From: Erinaceus europaeus
Lineage: Eukaryota; Chordata; Mammalia; Eulipotyphla; Erinaceidae
Direction of reading: 5' to 3'
Assembly: GCF_950295315.1 (NCBI RefSeq)
Contig: NC_080175.1
Location: 66,427,353-66,491,352, forward strand
Length of the DNA stretch: 64,000 nt
The position numbers were made by a program, and so were the translations under genes. Every line of letters begins with the position of its first letter. Positions within the stretch are counted from its first letter, which is position 1. Shown here in pieces: positions 1 through 10,982 of the stretch. The notes beneath the pieces were generated by a model. The model was not told the origin of the DNA, searched no databases, and saw only the letters and a program-made list of their open reading frames with translations.

Positions 1-439
1 TGGTGCTGACATATAGTGGGTATCAATTAAAAAGGGGGGCTTAAGGCTTATCTCTGCTTCTGCTATTACCTTGGGTTGTCAGTATCAATTTGCTTAAGAA
101 AGGAAAAAGCTGGATCAAGTGATCATTGCAAAAATATTGACAAAAATGAAACAATGAAAGCAAGGGAGAAAAAAAATCAAGAAAACAATTCCATTTACAG
201 CCACATCAGAAAAATAAGTAGCTAAGAATATATTTATCAGAAGTGAAAATCTTTTGAAGGTATTCTCAACTTTCCTGAATTAAGTTTAAAATTCTTGAAA
301 ATCATGCTTTCTTTTCAATTCTTTGTTGAGTTTATGTGTGACAAACCTTTAAACACACAGGGCACTAACTCGGCCTAAATTTCCCAATACAGCATTTAAC
401 TTGTAAATAATAATAATAATGAAATTAACATTAATACTT
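1..439. other. Unique AT-rich noncoding DNA
   Basis: I see no gene, RNA gene or recognisable repeat head here. The sequence is AT-rich with short A runs and a small AAT run near 408-420. All frames are broken by frequent stops. Confidence 0.5.
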
Positions 440-560
440 TGTGAAAATTATGGTGGTTATGGGGGTATGAAGGTAGGCAGAATTGTGTTGGTGGGTGTGA
501 TGTAGAACTATAAATCATTGTTACATCACTAATAAAAATAAATTAAAAAAAAAAAAAAAG
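440..560 (+). mobile_element. L1 3' UTR end fragment with poly(A)
   Basis: The pattern GGTGGTTATGG, GTGGGTGTGATGTAGAACTATA, then CACTAATAAAAATAAATT and an A run matches the 3' end of L1 copies elsewhere in the window (18180-18340 and 40476-40600). It is a short 5'-truncated L1 remnant in plus orientation with no coding content. Confidence 0.6.
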
Positions 561-2135
561 AAAAAGAACTCTGCCTAGGGACAGTGAGATCACACATGTG
601 TGTGATGCCCCAAAGAACCAACCAAACAAGCCAATGTACAGCCTGTAAATTAATATTACCTCAATAAAAACTCCAAATATTGACTAAATAACACAATATG
701 TAAACAATGATATCTTTACAAATGTGAAGACCATTTTGTCATCAGAATGCTCAAACACATAGATTCAATTGTACTTTTCATCTGCTACTTGAAAAACAAA
801 CAAACAAAAACCAACTGAAAAAAACAAACAGAATAGAAACCTGCCTGCTCATTTGCAGGGCAGTTGATTTGGGTTAGATTAATTTGCCTTTGGCAACTGA
901 GAATCAGTTAATTTCAGACATTTGCTTATTGAACCTCTAGGATAGACGGTTCCTTTTTCATGCTTGTCAGTAATCACCAGTTAAAACTCTTCCAGGGAGG
1001 ATCCATTATTCCTGGAAAAGGACAACATCCTGTGACCTGCCAGGCTGTGGAGTCACTGGCTCTCTTCTCATTAACCCACGTGCCTTCATTCTAAGCCGAG
1101 CTCCTTCTGAATTTGGAAATCAAATGGCAATAGCCTGCCAGTCTAGAGGGCCAAGTCGACACTTTCTAGAGGAAACAGCCAGCATTGCTTTGAGAGGAGA
1201 GTGAGAAAGAACAGGCAGCTGCAGTTAAGTAGAGTTTGTGAAGTTGTCTCATTGAAGACCAGCAGGAGACGGTGAGTGAGTGGGTCCCTTACTCCCTAGA
1301 GGAAGCTTCATGACAGTTTTCAGGAGTTACCTATCGGCTCTCATTACCTTCTCTCCCAAGGGCTTCAGAAGTGTGGCTGTGTGGGCAAGGCTTGAGATTC
1401 TATTTATTTACTCAAGGAAAATACCACAAGGCACATGTGAACTAACCTGGGACAACTGATTTGAATTCAGCAAATGCTTATTGAGCACCCTTGTCCTGGC
1501 CCACAGGAGTTCAGAACACCCAAGATCATGGTATTTCTGTAACAATAAAGGACACTCCCTGGATGCTTTTTTGATTAAGGGAACGGAAACATGAACTTTG
1601 AAGTGACATTGTCCTTTCTCTTTCTTGTCTCAGATAAAATATCAGTGAACTCCCTCAAACTAAAGACAGTGGAAACTGATTTTTTTTTCATCTCAGAGTT
1701 CCTGTATTTTCCCTCTTCACAGATCTAGGCCTCCCAAGAGATAAACAAGTCCTATGAAATGAAGAAACCATGACCCCCAATAAAAGCTATTTATTATTAA
1801 AAACAGCACGGTCTGCTAGAGGCCAGTGCTGACCCTCTCAGTATTCTTCCATTTAGTGATGCAATTCTATATGGCTTCCCTAACTCTGAACACAAGCAGG
1901 CTAGTTCCTTAAGACATGAAATTTAAGCTGCTAGAGCTCTTGGAACCAGAGAGAGACTCTAGAGTCCTTAACCATACTCAGTTTGATTTTTCAGGTGTTC
2001 TGCAAAATAAACAAATAAATAAATGATAATCCATGAGGCCTGGCACCACATGGAAAGAGCTGTGACAATAGAAAAAGTATAGGCATTGTTGAGTCGCTCC
2101 TCTCTGTCTTATCCAAAGACAAATATAGGACTTAA
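561..2135. other. Unique noncoding DNA with one donor-like site
   Basis: No repeat family or gene is recognised over about 1.6 kb. The stretch 1000-1300 is less AT-rich than its surroundings, contains a CACGTG E-box at 1077-1082, and ends in a strong splice-donor match (G then GTGAGTGAG) at 1271-1280. No acceptor or coding frame was found to pair with it, so an exon is not called. Confidence 0.45.
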
Positions 2136-2136
2136 G

Positions 2137-2300
2137 GTGGGGGAGACAGCATACTGGTTCTGCAAAAGACTTTCATGCCTGAGGCTCTGAGGTCCCAGGT
2201 TCAATTCCCAGCACCCCCATCAGCCAAAGTTAAAAAGGGTTCTGGACTCTCTGTGTGCCTTTCCCTTTGTATCTCTCTCATTTTAATAAAATTTTTATTG
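2137..2300 (+). mobile_element. SINE-C copy
   Basis: The head GGGAGACAGCATACTGGTTCTG, the phrase CATGCCTGAGGCTCTGAGGTC and the B-box-like GGTTCAATTCCCAGCAC define this tRNA-derived SINE family. The tail runs into a T-rich stretch near 2280. No target duplication was resolved. Confidence 0.7.
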
Positions 2301-2566
2301 GGGGATTATTGGTTTACAGTAAATACAATTATGGGTAAAATATTTTTTTTTAAAAGGAGATATAATAAGACTGGAGCAGTGAGGCCCCAATTCCATAGAA
2401 AAGAATTAATTATAATAAATTACCTGGTAGAGTTTTCAGGATGAATAAGAACCAGAATAAATACAAATAAGAATCAGCTGGTGAAATATCTTCCTATAAT
2501 TTCTGAGCACTGTGTTACTTTTGTATTGTAAAATAAAAATATTTTAGCATTAAAAAGGTCTGGCTG

Positions 2567-2807
2567 GGGAGTCTGGTGGTAGTGCATCGGGTTAAGCACA
2601 CGTGGCACTAAGCGCAAGGACCAGCATAAGGCTCCCCATCTGTAGGGGAGTTACTTCACAGGTGGTGAAGTTTCTCTCCTCTTCTCTGTCTTCCCCTCCT
2701 CTCTCCATTTCTCTCTGTTCTATCCAACAACGATGACATCAATAACTACAATATAAAAAACAATAAGGGTAACAAAAGGGAATAAATAAATAAACATAAA
2801 AAAAAAA
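2567..2807 (+). mobile_element. SINE-A copy with exact target duplication
   Basis: The head GTGGTAGTGCATCGGGTTAAGC and tail CAACAAAAGGGAATAAATAAA identify this family, although the usual GGTTCGAGCCC B-box region has been lost between GCATAAGG and CTCCCC. A 9-base duplication GTCTGGCTG lies at 2558-2566 and 2808-2816. The damaged B-box implies this copy is not transcription competent. Confidence 0.85.
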
Positions 2808-2816
2808 GTCTGGCTG

Positions 2817-4170
2817 ATTTATGTCATCTGACCCAGTCAGGTGATCAACAAAACACTCCAGTTGGAGACACTGTAGAAACATCATTGATCCAGATGTTGG
2901 CTGGTAAAAGATGCCAGGTTTGGAAGTAAATACTAGCTAGACGCTTAAGGTTCTACTGATGACCCTAATTTTATCTGACAGATACATAGTATAAAGACTT
3001 CTTATTTAAGGGTAGGATCTTTAATGCAACCTCAATAGTTCTATCAAATTATGGTGTTTAATTTTATTTTGGGTTAATCAGTGCTTGAAATAAAATAATT
3101 TTTGTTCACATTGATTCATGAGACGGGTTCAACACAACTAATAAGTAATAATAATACTTTCCTTTAAATGACTCCCTAACTTTACAGAGAAATCCTACAT
3201 TACTTTTTCTATTGTCTATGAAGCCCTATTATTAAGACAGAACAATTATCAGCCTTTGATTTAAAAATATTAATTAAATAATAAAAACTGTTTAAGACCT
3301 CCTAGGTATTATTTTTTAATCCTGAAGGAAATGGCCAGGTCCAAAGAAACTAAGTAATCCCTATATAATTAAACTCTGAATAAGAATTTTCAGGATATTT
3401 CTAAGTTGCAATTCTGAAAGCCAGCAACACCAATGGATAGAACACTTTATTTACCCTATGTAAAGTGAAATTCATATCTAAAAAAAACTAGCTTTTCCAA
3501 TGAACTGTGTGTTCTTGCTAGCCTGATTATCTTGAGTGTTTCTGGGATGCTGAGAGTAGAGTAGACACCAGGGTCTTCTCTCTTTCCTTTGCCAAAATAT
3601 CAAAGCTGAGTCCCAAAAAATTCTTTCCAATTTCTAGTGCTCTGGTGCTGGAAGGATTTTTTTTTTAAGTATTTTTCCAAAGAAACATTGTGAAATAGAA
3701 CTTTCTGCAATGTTGAAAATGTTCTTTAAAGGCACTGTCCAATAATGTAGCCATTAGCCACATGCAATTATTAAGTACTTGAGGTATGGCCACTGTGATT
3801 AAGGAACTGATTCATTAATGTTTCAACATACACTAGTTACAAATTCAGACAAGCACATGTTCCTTATAACTACCACATTAGAGTTATTCTAGACACCTTT
3901 AGATTTTGGTTCACAGGGTCCAGAGCACCCCAGAAATAGTATCCTTGCAGAATCACCCAGTGAAGGTACAATAAAAGCTATATTTTAAAATTATCAGTTA
4001 CTTCCTAATTGGTTCTAGAGGACATTTGATGCAGAGTGTTGGTTTTAGTATTAAGAAGGCATGTCAGACTCTTTATCAGTAAAGAATAACATTTTGAGAA
4101 TAACAATTAGAGAAATTGATTATGGTATTGAAATGAAAGATAAAGACAGAGCCACAGGAATTGAATTAGA
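2817..4170. other. Unique AT-rich noncoding DNA
   Basis: About 1.35 kb with no recognisable repeat head, no long open frame and no RNA gene. It is AT-rich throughout. Nothing here supports a feature beyond short A or T runs (for example 3658-3666). Confidence 0.45.
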
Positions 4171-4171
4171 A

Positions 4172-4452
4172 TTAATTTTTTTATTATTTTATTGCCACCA
4201 CGGTTATTGCTGGGGCTCAGTGCTGGCACTGCTTCTCCTAGCCCTTTGCTTTTTTTCCCCCCTATTTTATTTGATAGGACAGAGGGAAATTGAGAGAGGA
4301 GGGGAAGATAGAGAGGTAGAGATAGACATCTGCAGACGTACTTCACCACTCATAAAGTCCCTTCCTCTGAAGGTGGGGTTGGGGGCTTGAATCTAGCTCT
4401 TCACTCATGGCAATATGTGCGTTCAACTGGATGTGTCACTGCCTGGACCTGA
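4172..4452 (-). mobile_element. SINE-B copy, long form, minus strand
   Basis: Read on the minus strand this carries a decayed SINE-B head at the right end (CCAGGCAGTGACACATCC), the CT-rich body and then the extra 3' module seen here as GGTTATTGCTGGGGCTCAGTGC. It is diverged and lacks a clear target duplication. The reading frames open on both strands here are incidental. Confidence 0.65.
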
Positions 4453-4714
4453 AATTTGAATTTCTAAATGCTACATATTGAAGCAATATAGAGTTATCCA
4501 ATCAAGATAAAGATGTTCTCTCACCAATATCATTACTAGGGCAAAACATGCATTACTGAAGGTAAGATTTTACTAGGGATGAAAGAGAAGCAAAAAGAAA
4601 TGGATATTGGGCTTCACTATATATTAGAGATGTCTCTAGGACCACTTCTTATTAAATTACCTGTTTGAGAGAATTATGGTGATTCAGTGAAATAGCTTAT
4701 AAAAAGACAGTGTA

Positions 4715-6202
4715 TACTATGCAGCTATCAAGAACAATGAACCCACCTTCTCTGACCCATCTTGGACAGAGCTAGAAGGAATTATGTTAAGTGAACTAAG
4801 TCAGAAAGTTAAAGATGAGTATGGGATGATCCCACTCATCAACAGAAGCTGACTTAGAAGATCTGAAAGGGAAACTAAAAGCAGGACCTGATCAAATTGT
4901 AAGTAGGGCACCAAAGTAAAAACCCAGTGGTGAGGGGTAGACATGTAGCTTCCTGGGCCAGTGGGGGGTGGGAGTGGGCGGGAGGGATGGGTCACGGTCC
5001 TTTGGTGATGGGAATGGTGTTTATGTACACTCCTAGCAAAATGTAGACATATAAATCAGTAGTTAATTAATATGAGAGGGGGAAATCAATTGTATGTCTC
5101 AAAGTTTCTCAAAAGACAAACTGAATCTTTTTAATAGATAGGCTACGTATTTGATATGCGGACTCTCTCAAAAGCCTAGACCAAGTAGATTAGAAGCTTC
5201 CAATAGCACAGCTATATACAAGATACTGGGTACTGTACAGCAAACCATAACAAAGGGACTTTTCAAAGTTAACCCAATTAACAAATAATGTGATGATAAT
5301 ATTAACTATTGATTGTCTTTTTGAACCCTAAGACAGCAGGAACCTCACATCTTCACTATAGAGCCCCTACTTCCCCCAGTCCTGGCACCCTTGGATAGGG
5401 CTCACTTTCCCGTATGCATCTCCCAATCCATACCAAATAATATTGCATCCGCCGATCACAACCTAACCAAAGCAATGATTGCCATCTCAACATGCTTCAC
5501 CTCAGAGTGTATCCAGAGACTTCACGTGTGGAATGACAACCCTTCAGCTTCATTACTTGGGTGAGACCTTTCCTTTTATAGTACACTCTAATTTCATCTC
5601 AGGTAGTTCACTTTCTAACAAAGTCCCATAACCTAGACATACACCAGTTTCTGTGAGAGAGAGCGTATGTGCACACGTATCCATAAACTACTGCAAAATA
5701 TATACCTGAAAGCAGGATTACACTAGAGTTTGCAGTGAGTACCTCCCTAACACTTCCTCTCCACTATTCCAAACTTGGGATCCATGATTGCTCAACAAAT
5801 TGTTTGGCTTTGTATGTTAACTCTCTTTTCAATCACCAGGTTCCAGATGCCACCAGGATGCTGGCCAGGCTTCCCTGGATTGAAGACCCCACCAATGTGT
5901 CCTGGAGCTCAGCTTCCCCAGAGACACACCTTACTAGGGAAAGAGAGAGGCAGACTGGGAGTATGGACCGACCAGTCAACGCCCATGTTTAGCGGGGAAG
6001 CAATTACAGAAGCCAGACCCTCTACCTTCTGCAACCCTCAACGACCCTGGGTCCATGCTCCCAGAGGGCTAGAGAATGGGAAGGCTATCATGGGAGAGGG
6101 TGGGTTATGGGGATTGGGTGGTGGAAATTGTGTGGAGTTGTACCCCTCCTACCTTATGCTTTTGTTCACTAATCCTTTCTTAAATAAAAAATTAAAAAAA
6201 AA
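4715..6202 (+). mobile_element. 5'-truncated LINE-1, full 3' UTR and poly(A)
   Basis: The insertion begins inside the last codons of ORF2 (TACTATGCAGCTATCAAG resembles the conserved YYAAIKN region) and runs through a 3' UTR of over 1 kb to an A tail ending near 6202. A 14-base duplication AAAAAGACAGTGTA flanks it at 4701-4714 and 6203-6216. This gives an exact record of one target-primed insertion. Distal 3' UTR blocks (CCACCAATGTGTCCTGGAGC, AGAAGCCAGACC) recur in at least six other places in the window and define this L1 family. No intact coding sequence remains. Confidence 0.9.
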
Positions 6203-6216
6203 AAAAAGACAGTGTA

Positions 6217-6812
6217 GTGCTTAGTGTAGGAGGAGAAGCATTTGGTAGGTCTCAGCACCTATAATGGTCTTTTATTTCTCATTAGAATGTTTCAAAGTCT
6301 CTTCCATGTCCCAACATACAGGTCATGCTTGGGGATATATTATGGAAGTATTATTTTTTCTTTGAATAAAATGTTGAAGAATTACTAAAAAAAAAAAAAA
6401 ATCAAGTAGAGGAGTGCCACCCCATGGTTCCCATTTGTGAATTGTTGCTGAGAAAGGAGCCACTACTGAGGGAGGGGGGCCAGATGTTTCAGAGGAGTCG
6501 ATCAGCCCTGAAGTGGTGAGGACAGAGGGGACAGAGGAGGAAAGTGGCTGCCTAGCAGGAAGGCCTGTGCACCAGGTGTTTGGATTAGAGGTAAACTACT
6601 AAATACTGTTCACTGGTGTTCTTATCAAAGATAAATGAAGAAGGTAGAATGAAAAATACATTTGAGACACCATCAAGAGAATGGAAAAGGCTGTGTCCAT
6701 GGGTCTAGTCAACTGAGTCCCAACGCTATTCTCAATCATCTGGCTTGGATGAATAATCAACTCTCAGTGCCCCAAACCCCTTTTTTGTAGACAATGGTAA
6801 TGGGCAACCTCA
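6217..6812. other. Unique noncoding DNA
   Basis: About 600 bases between an L1 and a SINE. There is an A run at 6386-6400 that could be the tail of an unrecognised old insertion. No gene is seen. Confidence 0.4.
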
Positions 6813-6828
6813 AAAAGGAGCCTTTAAA

Positions 6829-7129
6829 ATTTTTTTTAACATTTATTTATTTTTCCCTTTTGTTGCCCTTGCTGTTTATTGTTGTAGTTATTATTATTGT
6901 TGTTCTTGATGTTGTTGTTGTTGGATAGGACAGAGAGAAATGGAGAGAGGAGGGGAAGACAGAAAGGGGGAGAGAAAGACAGACACCTGCAGATCTGCTT
7001 CACCACCTGTGAAGCAACTCCCCTGCAGGTGAGGAGCTGGGGGCTCGAACCGGGATCCTTACGCCAGTCCTTGCACTTTGGGCCACCTGCTCTTAACCCA
7101 CTGTGCTACCACCCTACCGCCTGACTCCC
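6829..7129 (-). mobile_element. SINE-A copy, minus strand, with target duplication
   Basis: On the minus strand the head is GTAGCACAGTGGGTTAAG, the B-box GGTTCGAGCCC is intact, and the body ends in CAACAAAAGGG followed by AAATAAATAAATG. An imperfect duplication around AAAGGAGCCTTT lies at 6814-6825 and 7130-7141. Body and B-box are close to those of the youngest copies in the window. Confidence 0.85.
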
Positions 7130-7144
7130 AAAGGAGCCTTTTAA

Positions 7145-8085
7145 AGCTCCCCCAGTCAGAAAGTTCAGGAGCATGACAACACACGTGGCCTCAGGACTTC
7201 CTGCTCCCCCCCAAAAGCCTGCTCTTCAGGAAAGCCTACTGCTCCAGCCTGTGACTCCTTCCTGCAGTTCTGAAGCGCAGGCTGTGCAAGCAAGTGGCAT
7301 CTCCAACAGGACTCACAGAAGCAGGCGGTGTGGTGGGTGTGGTGTGAGGGAGTTAGTGCGTGGGTGAGCAGATTAGAAAGAGAAGGGCTGGGAGAAAGAG
7401 CAACTGCATGAAAAAGAAAACAGACCTTGCTTGACATTCTGCTATATCACCTAATACCAGCTATCCAAAGCTAAGAGCCCAAGAGGGCCATTTGTACAGA
7501 AATGTATTGGATCTTGAAGTTACATAGACCTAGATTTGAAATTGAGGTTTTGATTCCAGATTTCCTATCTTGAATTATCTTAAATCTTTAATATCTATAG
7601 CTCACATCTATTGTGGAGCTTGGATGCAATATCATCCAACAGATGGCATGCGTTCAGCACATCTCTAACCAGGCGTCCCCAATGGATTTAGGTCTTCTCC
7701 ATCTTCTCCGTACTAATAAAGCCCAGCCGAAGAAACAAAGCTTAGAGATTAATATCAAGAAGAGGGGCAGGAGTGAAAAAAGGGTCTCTAGAGAGAGGGA
7801 GAAACAGAGAGCGCCAGTCTTGCCATCAGTGAGGAGGCCTTTTTCTTTGTTTAGCCTACGGATTCTCTGCTTCCTCAAAGTCACAACCCTGTTTATCGCA
7901 GCAGCATCTCTAAGCTCCTTTTCAACAGTTTGCTGAGGAGACTCAGGCAGGAGATGGACTGGCAAGGGACGGAGGCCTAGGGATAGATGGGCAGAGCAGA
8001 AGCGAGGCCTCATTGTTGCTGTGGCCAGGGGGACATTCAGCACCATGGACAGCAGAGAGCCCGTATTGAACAGTGGACTGTGGTC
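7145..8085. other. Unique noncoding DNA leading into the GC-rich block
   Basis: Open frames of 107 and 130 codons overlap on opposite strands at 7613-8046, but neither shows a recognisable domain and the region lacks codon-like structure. I treat it as noncoding. GC content rises toward 8.0 kb. Confidence 0.4.
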
Positions 8086-8087
8086 GC

Positions 8088-8300
8088 CCTGAGACCCCAG
8101 ACCACTGCCCCGCAGGTGTGGGGGGCAGCGTGACTAGCCCTGGGGACCCCACACCGCCTGTGGGTGGGTCATGGCCAGTCCTGGGGACCCCACACTGCCT
8201 GAGGGGGCCGTGGCCAGCCCTGGGAACTCCACACTGCCTTGGGGGAAGTGGGGTATGGTCAGCCCTAGGGACCTCAGACCACTGCCCTACGGGTGGGTAG
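8088..8300. repeat. Degenerate GC-rich minisatellite
   Basis: Four to five imperfect units of roughly 40-50 bases share a core of the form CCCTGGGGACCCCACACTGCC. Examples start near 8139, 8199 and 8219, and a diverged unit near 8263 reads CTAGGGACCTCAGACCACTG. Unit spacing varies because of short insertions. It abuts the CpG-dense block. Confidence 0.75.
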
Positions 8301-8379
8301 GGGGCTTATCCCTATGTGCTCAAACCCTCTGGAAGACAGTGTCCATAGAGAGTGAAGCTGGGGAGAGAAGTGAGCTGTG

Positions 8380-9230
8380 GCCTTGCTCTGCTCCATCACT
8401 CCCTACTTCCCCCCTCCGGACCCCACCTCCCTGCCCCTCGGTACCCCGAGCCCCCAGCCCCCCAGGTGTCGATCGCTCTCCATCAGTGGAGAGACGCTGT
8501 CTGCCGGGCGGGGTGGATCGCGTCACCAAGTGTCTCCTCTGTGGTCCAGCGGTCAGGTCGCCGCCAGAGCCCAGGGGCCTCAAGCCGGCGAGTGCTGCCC
8601 CCTAGTCCGCCCCGCGCTCCCTAAAGTGCCACGGGCGCCGGGGAGGGGGGAAATTTGGACACCCCTCAGCCAGCCCGGGAAGAGTTGGCGGCAGGTGATG
8701 GGATGGCGCACCCCCGCCCCGGGCCACTCGGCGCCCCCGCCCCGCCAGGCGGGGCCGAGATGGGGGGGGTCTAACCTGGAGGTGGAGTAGCTCTCCCCGC
8801 CCCTCGCCCTTGCCCAGGCCCCGCCCGCAGCTCCCCCCTCTCCAACCCCCGCCCAGTCCCAAACTCTGGTTGCCCCCGAGGTCAGAGCAGCGTGGAGTGA
8901 CCCCCCTCCCTTCAGGGCCCGGGGGGGGGGGCTGCTCCTTCTGAGTCCGGCCCAGGGCCCCCTTTGCCAGTCCCCCCAACCGGCGGCTCACTGCTCTCCA
9001 CCCACAGGCGACTAGCCACGCGGGGGCGGGGAGCAGCTGGGGGCAACAGGGAGGAGGACTCCGGGTGCAGGGGGATTCGGGGTGAGAGGGGTACACTCAC
9101 CGCAGCTGCAGGTGCAGAGTCTCCTCTCCAGGCAGCCCAGTTACTCGCCCCGCCCGCAGGCTCCGCCCCGTCACGTGGTCACAGCCCTCAGCCGGTCAGA
9201 CAGTCAGCACCCAGCACCCAGCACCCAGCA
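8380..9230. promoter_or_regulatory. CpG island, candidate promoter
   Basis: This is the only long CpG-rich block in the window. It has repeated GC boxes (CCCCGCCC-type at 8719-8760, 8798-8850, 9147-9170), a CACGTG E-box at 9172-9177 and a GGGGCGGGG box near 9025. A donor-like GTGAGTGTAC lies on the minus strand at 9100-9091, so a first exon transcribed leftward and ending at 9101 is possible. No coding start can be supported and frames on both strands are open only because the region is GC-rich. It could be a promoter of a gene outside the window or an orphan island. Confidence 0.5.
9172..9177. promoter_or_regulatory. CACGTG E-box in the CpG island
   Basis: A perfect palindromic E-box sits within CCGTCACGTGGTCAC, a context typical of bHLH-ZIP factor sites. 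It lies about 70 bases upstream of the minus-strand donor-like site. Function is inferred from sequence only. Confidence 0.4.
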
Positions 9231-9396
9231 TCCAACCTTTAGTTGGTCAGACAGTCTGTATCCAGAACCCAGCTCACAGGGCACTCCAACACAGAGCACA
9301 CACATATGCACCCCAACACACTCAAAGCTCCATAGTGCCCTGCCAGACACACACAGCACCACAATATACAGCACACACTGCAACCCAATGCGCACA

Positions 9397-9398
<2 letters not shown>

Positions 9399-9446
<48 letters not shown>
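9399..9446. repeat. (CA)n microsatellite
   Basis: About 24 uninterrupted CA units. The open frames through it on both strands (poly-His/Thr or poly-Val/Cys) are low-complexity artefacts. Confidence 0.95.
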
Positions 9447-9448
<2 letters not shown>

Positions 9449-9449
9449 C

Positions 9450-10065
9450 ACACTCCACTGTCTGCCAAGGCAGGTCATCACCACCCACCCACCCAGCCTC
9501 CTGGTTCAGCCACCTGAAGCAGCAGCTGCTGTGAGTTGAAGGGGACAGGGGTACTGAGGGCTTTCTTTCTGCTCTAGGAAAATAGGGCTGGGAAGAAGGC
9601 ATCTGGCAAGTGTCCTGGACATCAGGCTGAACAAAGCTGGCTGTGCAGGACTGAATCCTGCCCTCGAACCCCTGAATCCTGGAACCTAGCTGCTCTAAAT
9701 TGTGTTCCCAGGTACTCAGCACTGCTGGGAAGAAGGGGCATGGGGCATCGAGGACCAGCTGGGGACTCCATCCGGTGTGTTACCTGGGGGCATGTAATGC
9801 CCTTTCTTCTCTGATCTGTGAGAAGCCTACTTCCCAGGGCTGCTGGAAGCATTATTAATGGCAGTCTTCTTGAAATGGCCTACCCTAGTGCTAGGTGCAT
9901 ATCTGCAACACAATAATCAGAGTCCATACCCTGCCTCTGCTTCAAATCCAAACAAAACAAGAAGACTATGGACATTTTAGATATTAGTTTGTTTGTTTTC
10001 ATTACGATGTGGAAAGGGGTATCTCTGAGGTCAGATTAGACAGATAGCCGGTCTCAGCAGAAATA
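9450..10065. other. Unique noncoding DNA
   Basis: No repeat or gene is recognised. Frames of 70-170 codons on the minus strand are extensions of the CA repeat and show no domain. Confidence 0.4.
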
Positions 10066-10070
10066 GGAGA

Positions 10071-10340
10071 GGAGCTGGGTGGTGGCTCACTTGGCAGAAC
10101 ACACATATCATATGCTGGGGGCCAGGTTCAAGTCTCCCGTCTCCACCAACAGTGGGGGAGCTTCATGGTCAGTGGAACAGTTTTGTAGGGGTCTCTCCTT
10201 CTCTCTGTGTGTCTTTCCTCCTCTCTCTAACTCTCCTCCTCCTCTATCAAAAAAGTAAGAAAAAGGAGGAAAAATGGCCTCTGAGAGCTGTAGGTTAGTT
10301 GTGTATGCACCCAGCCCCAATTATAGTGCTGGTGGATAAT
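10071..10340 (+). mobile_element. SINE-B copy, long form
   Basis: The head is GGGTGGTGGCTCACTTGG, followed by a CT-rich body and then the extra 3' module (TGGCCTCTGAGAGC, CACCCAGCCCCAATTATAG, CTGGTGG). It is diverged, with no clear target duplication. Confidence 0.7.
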
Positions 10341-10411
10341 GACAGAAACTCCTCAACAACTGGCTCCACACTTAAGCAGATTTAAATGCAGTTTCCTCAC
10401 ATATTTGATGT

Positions 10412-10773
10412 TGTTGTTGTGGTCCGGTGTCGGGCTGCTCCAAGAAGAGAGAGGAAGTTCAGAACAAGTGGGGGGGGGTGGCTCAGGCTACGTGGAGTCA
10501 GCCGACAATGGCTGTCCCCACTACCTGACCACGGGGCAAGAGAAGGGAGAGAGATCTGAGAGAGAGCCGAAGGAACTGGGGGGGGGGGGGAGCTGAAGGC
10601 CCAGAGAGAACGAGGGGGGGTGTGAGGGGGCTTTTATTGGGCGACAACCAGGGGTGACGTGTGGGGCCAGGATTGGTTGAAGGGGCACCGCTAGGATTTC
10701 ACAGGGCGTGGTAAAACCTGGGGGCAGAGACTGCATCAGAATAATTCCTCAGCGGAAAACTATGGCGCCTACA
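10412..10773 (-). mobile_element. Solo LTR of an endogenous retrovirus, minus strand
   Basis: On the minus strand the unit starts TGTAGGCGCCATAG and ends CCACAACAACA, so it has TG/CA ends. It carries a CCCAATAAAAGCC element near its middle that could serve as TATA box or poly(A) signal. A 4-base duplication ATGT lies at 10408-10411 and 10774-10777. A 4-base duplication fits many gammaretrovirus-like integrations. No polypurine tract or primer-binding site adjoins it, so it is a recombined solo LTR. Confidence 0.75.
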
Positions 10774-10982
10774 ATGTGGGACCGGACCTGCGCATCTCTC
10801 AGATAAGTGAAGACAATTTGGCTACCTATGCACTATGGCCTTCTCTTCTGCTTGTGAATAGATCTCCAAAGGTGTCTGCCCTTTCTTCACGAGACTGTTT
10901 TGCTGTTTCTGGAACATTTATCTCTGGACCACCCTGTGGTTTCTGCCCAACGCCAGCCCGCAGGAGCCCAACACCAGCCCGC

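Noticed and set aside
7613..8046. Overlapping open frames of 107 and 130 codons on opposite strands
   Set aside because: Neither has a domain or convincing codon pattern, and overlapping antisense frames of this length occur by chance in GC-moderate DNA.
8171..9534. Several proline/arginine/serine-rich open frames of 90-170 codons on both strands
   Set aside because: They lie in the GC-rich island and CA repeat, where stop codons are rare and composition alone yields open frames.
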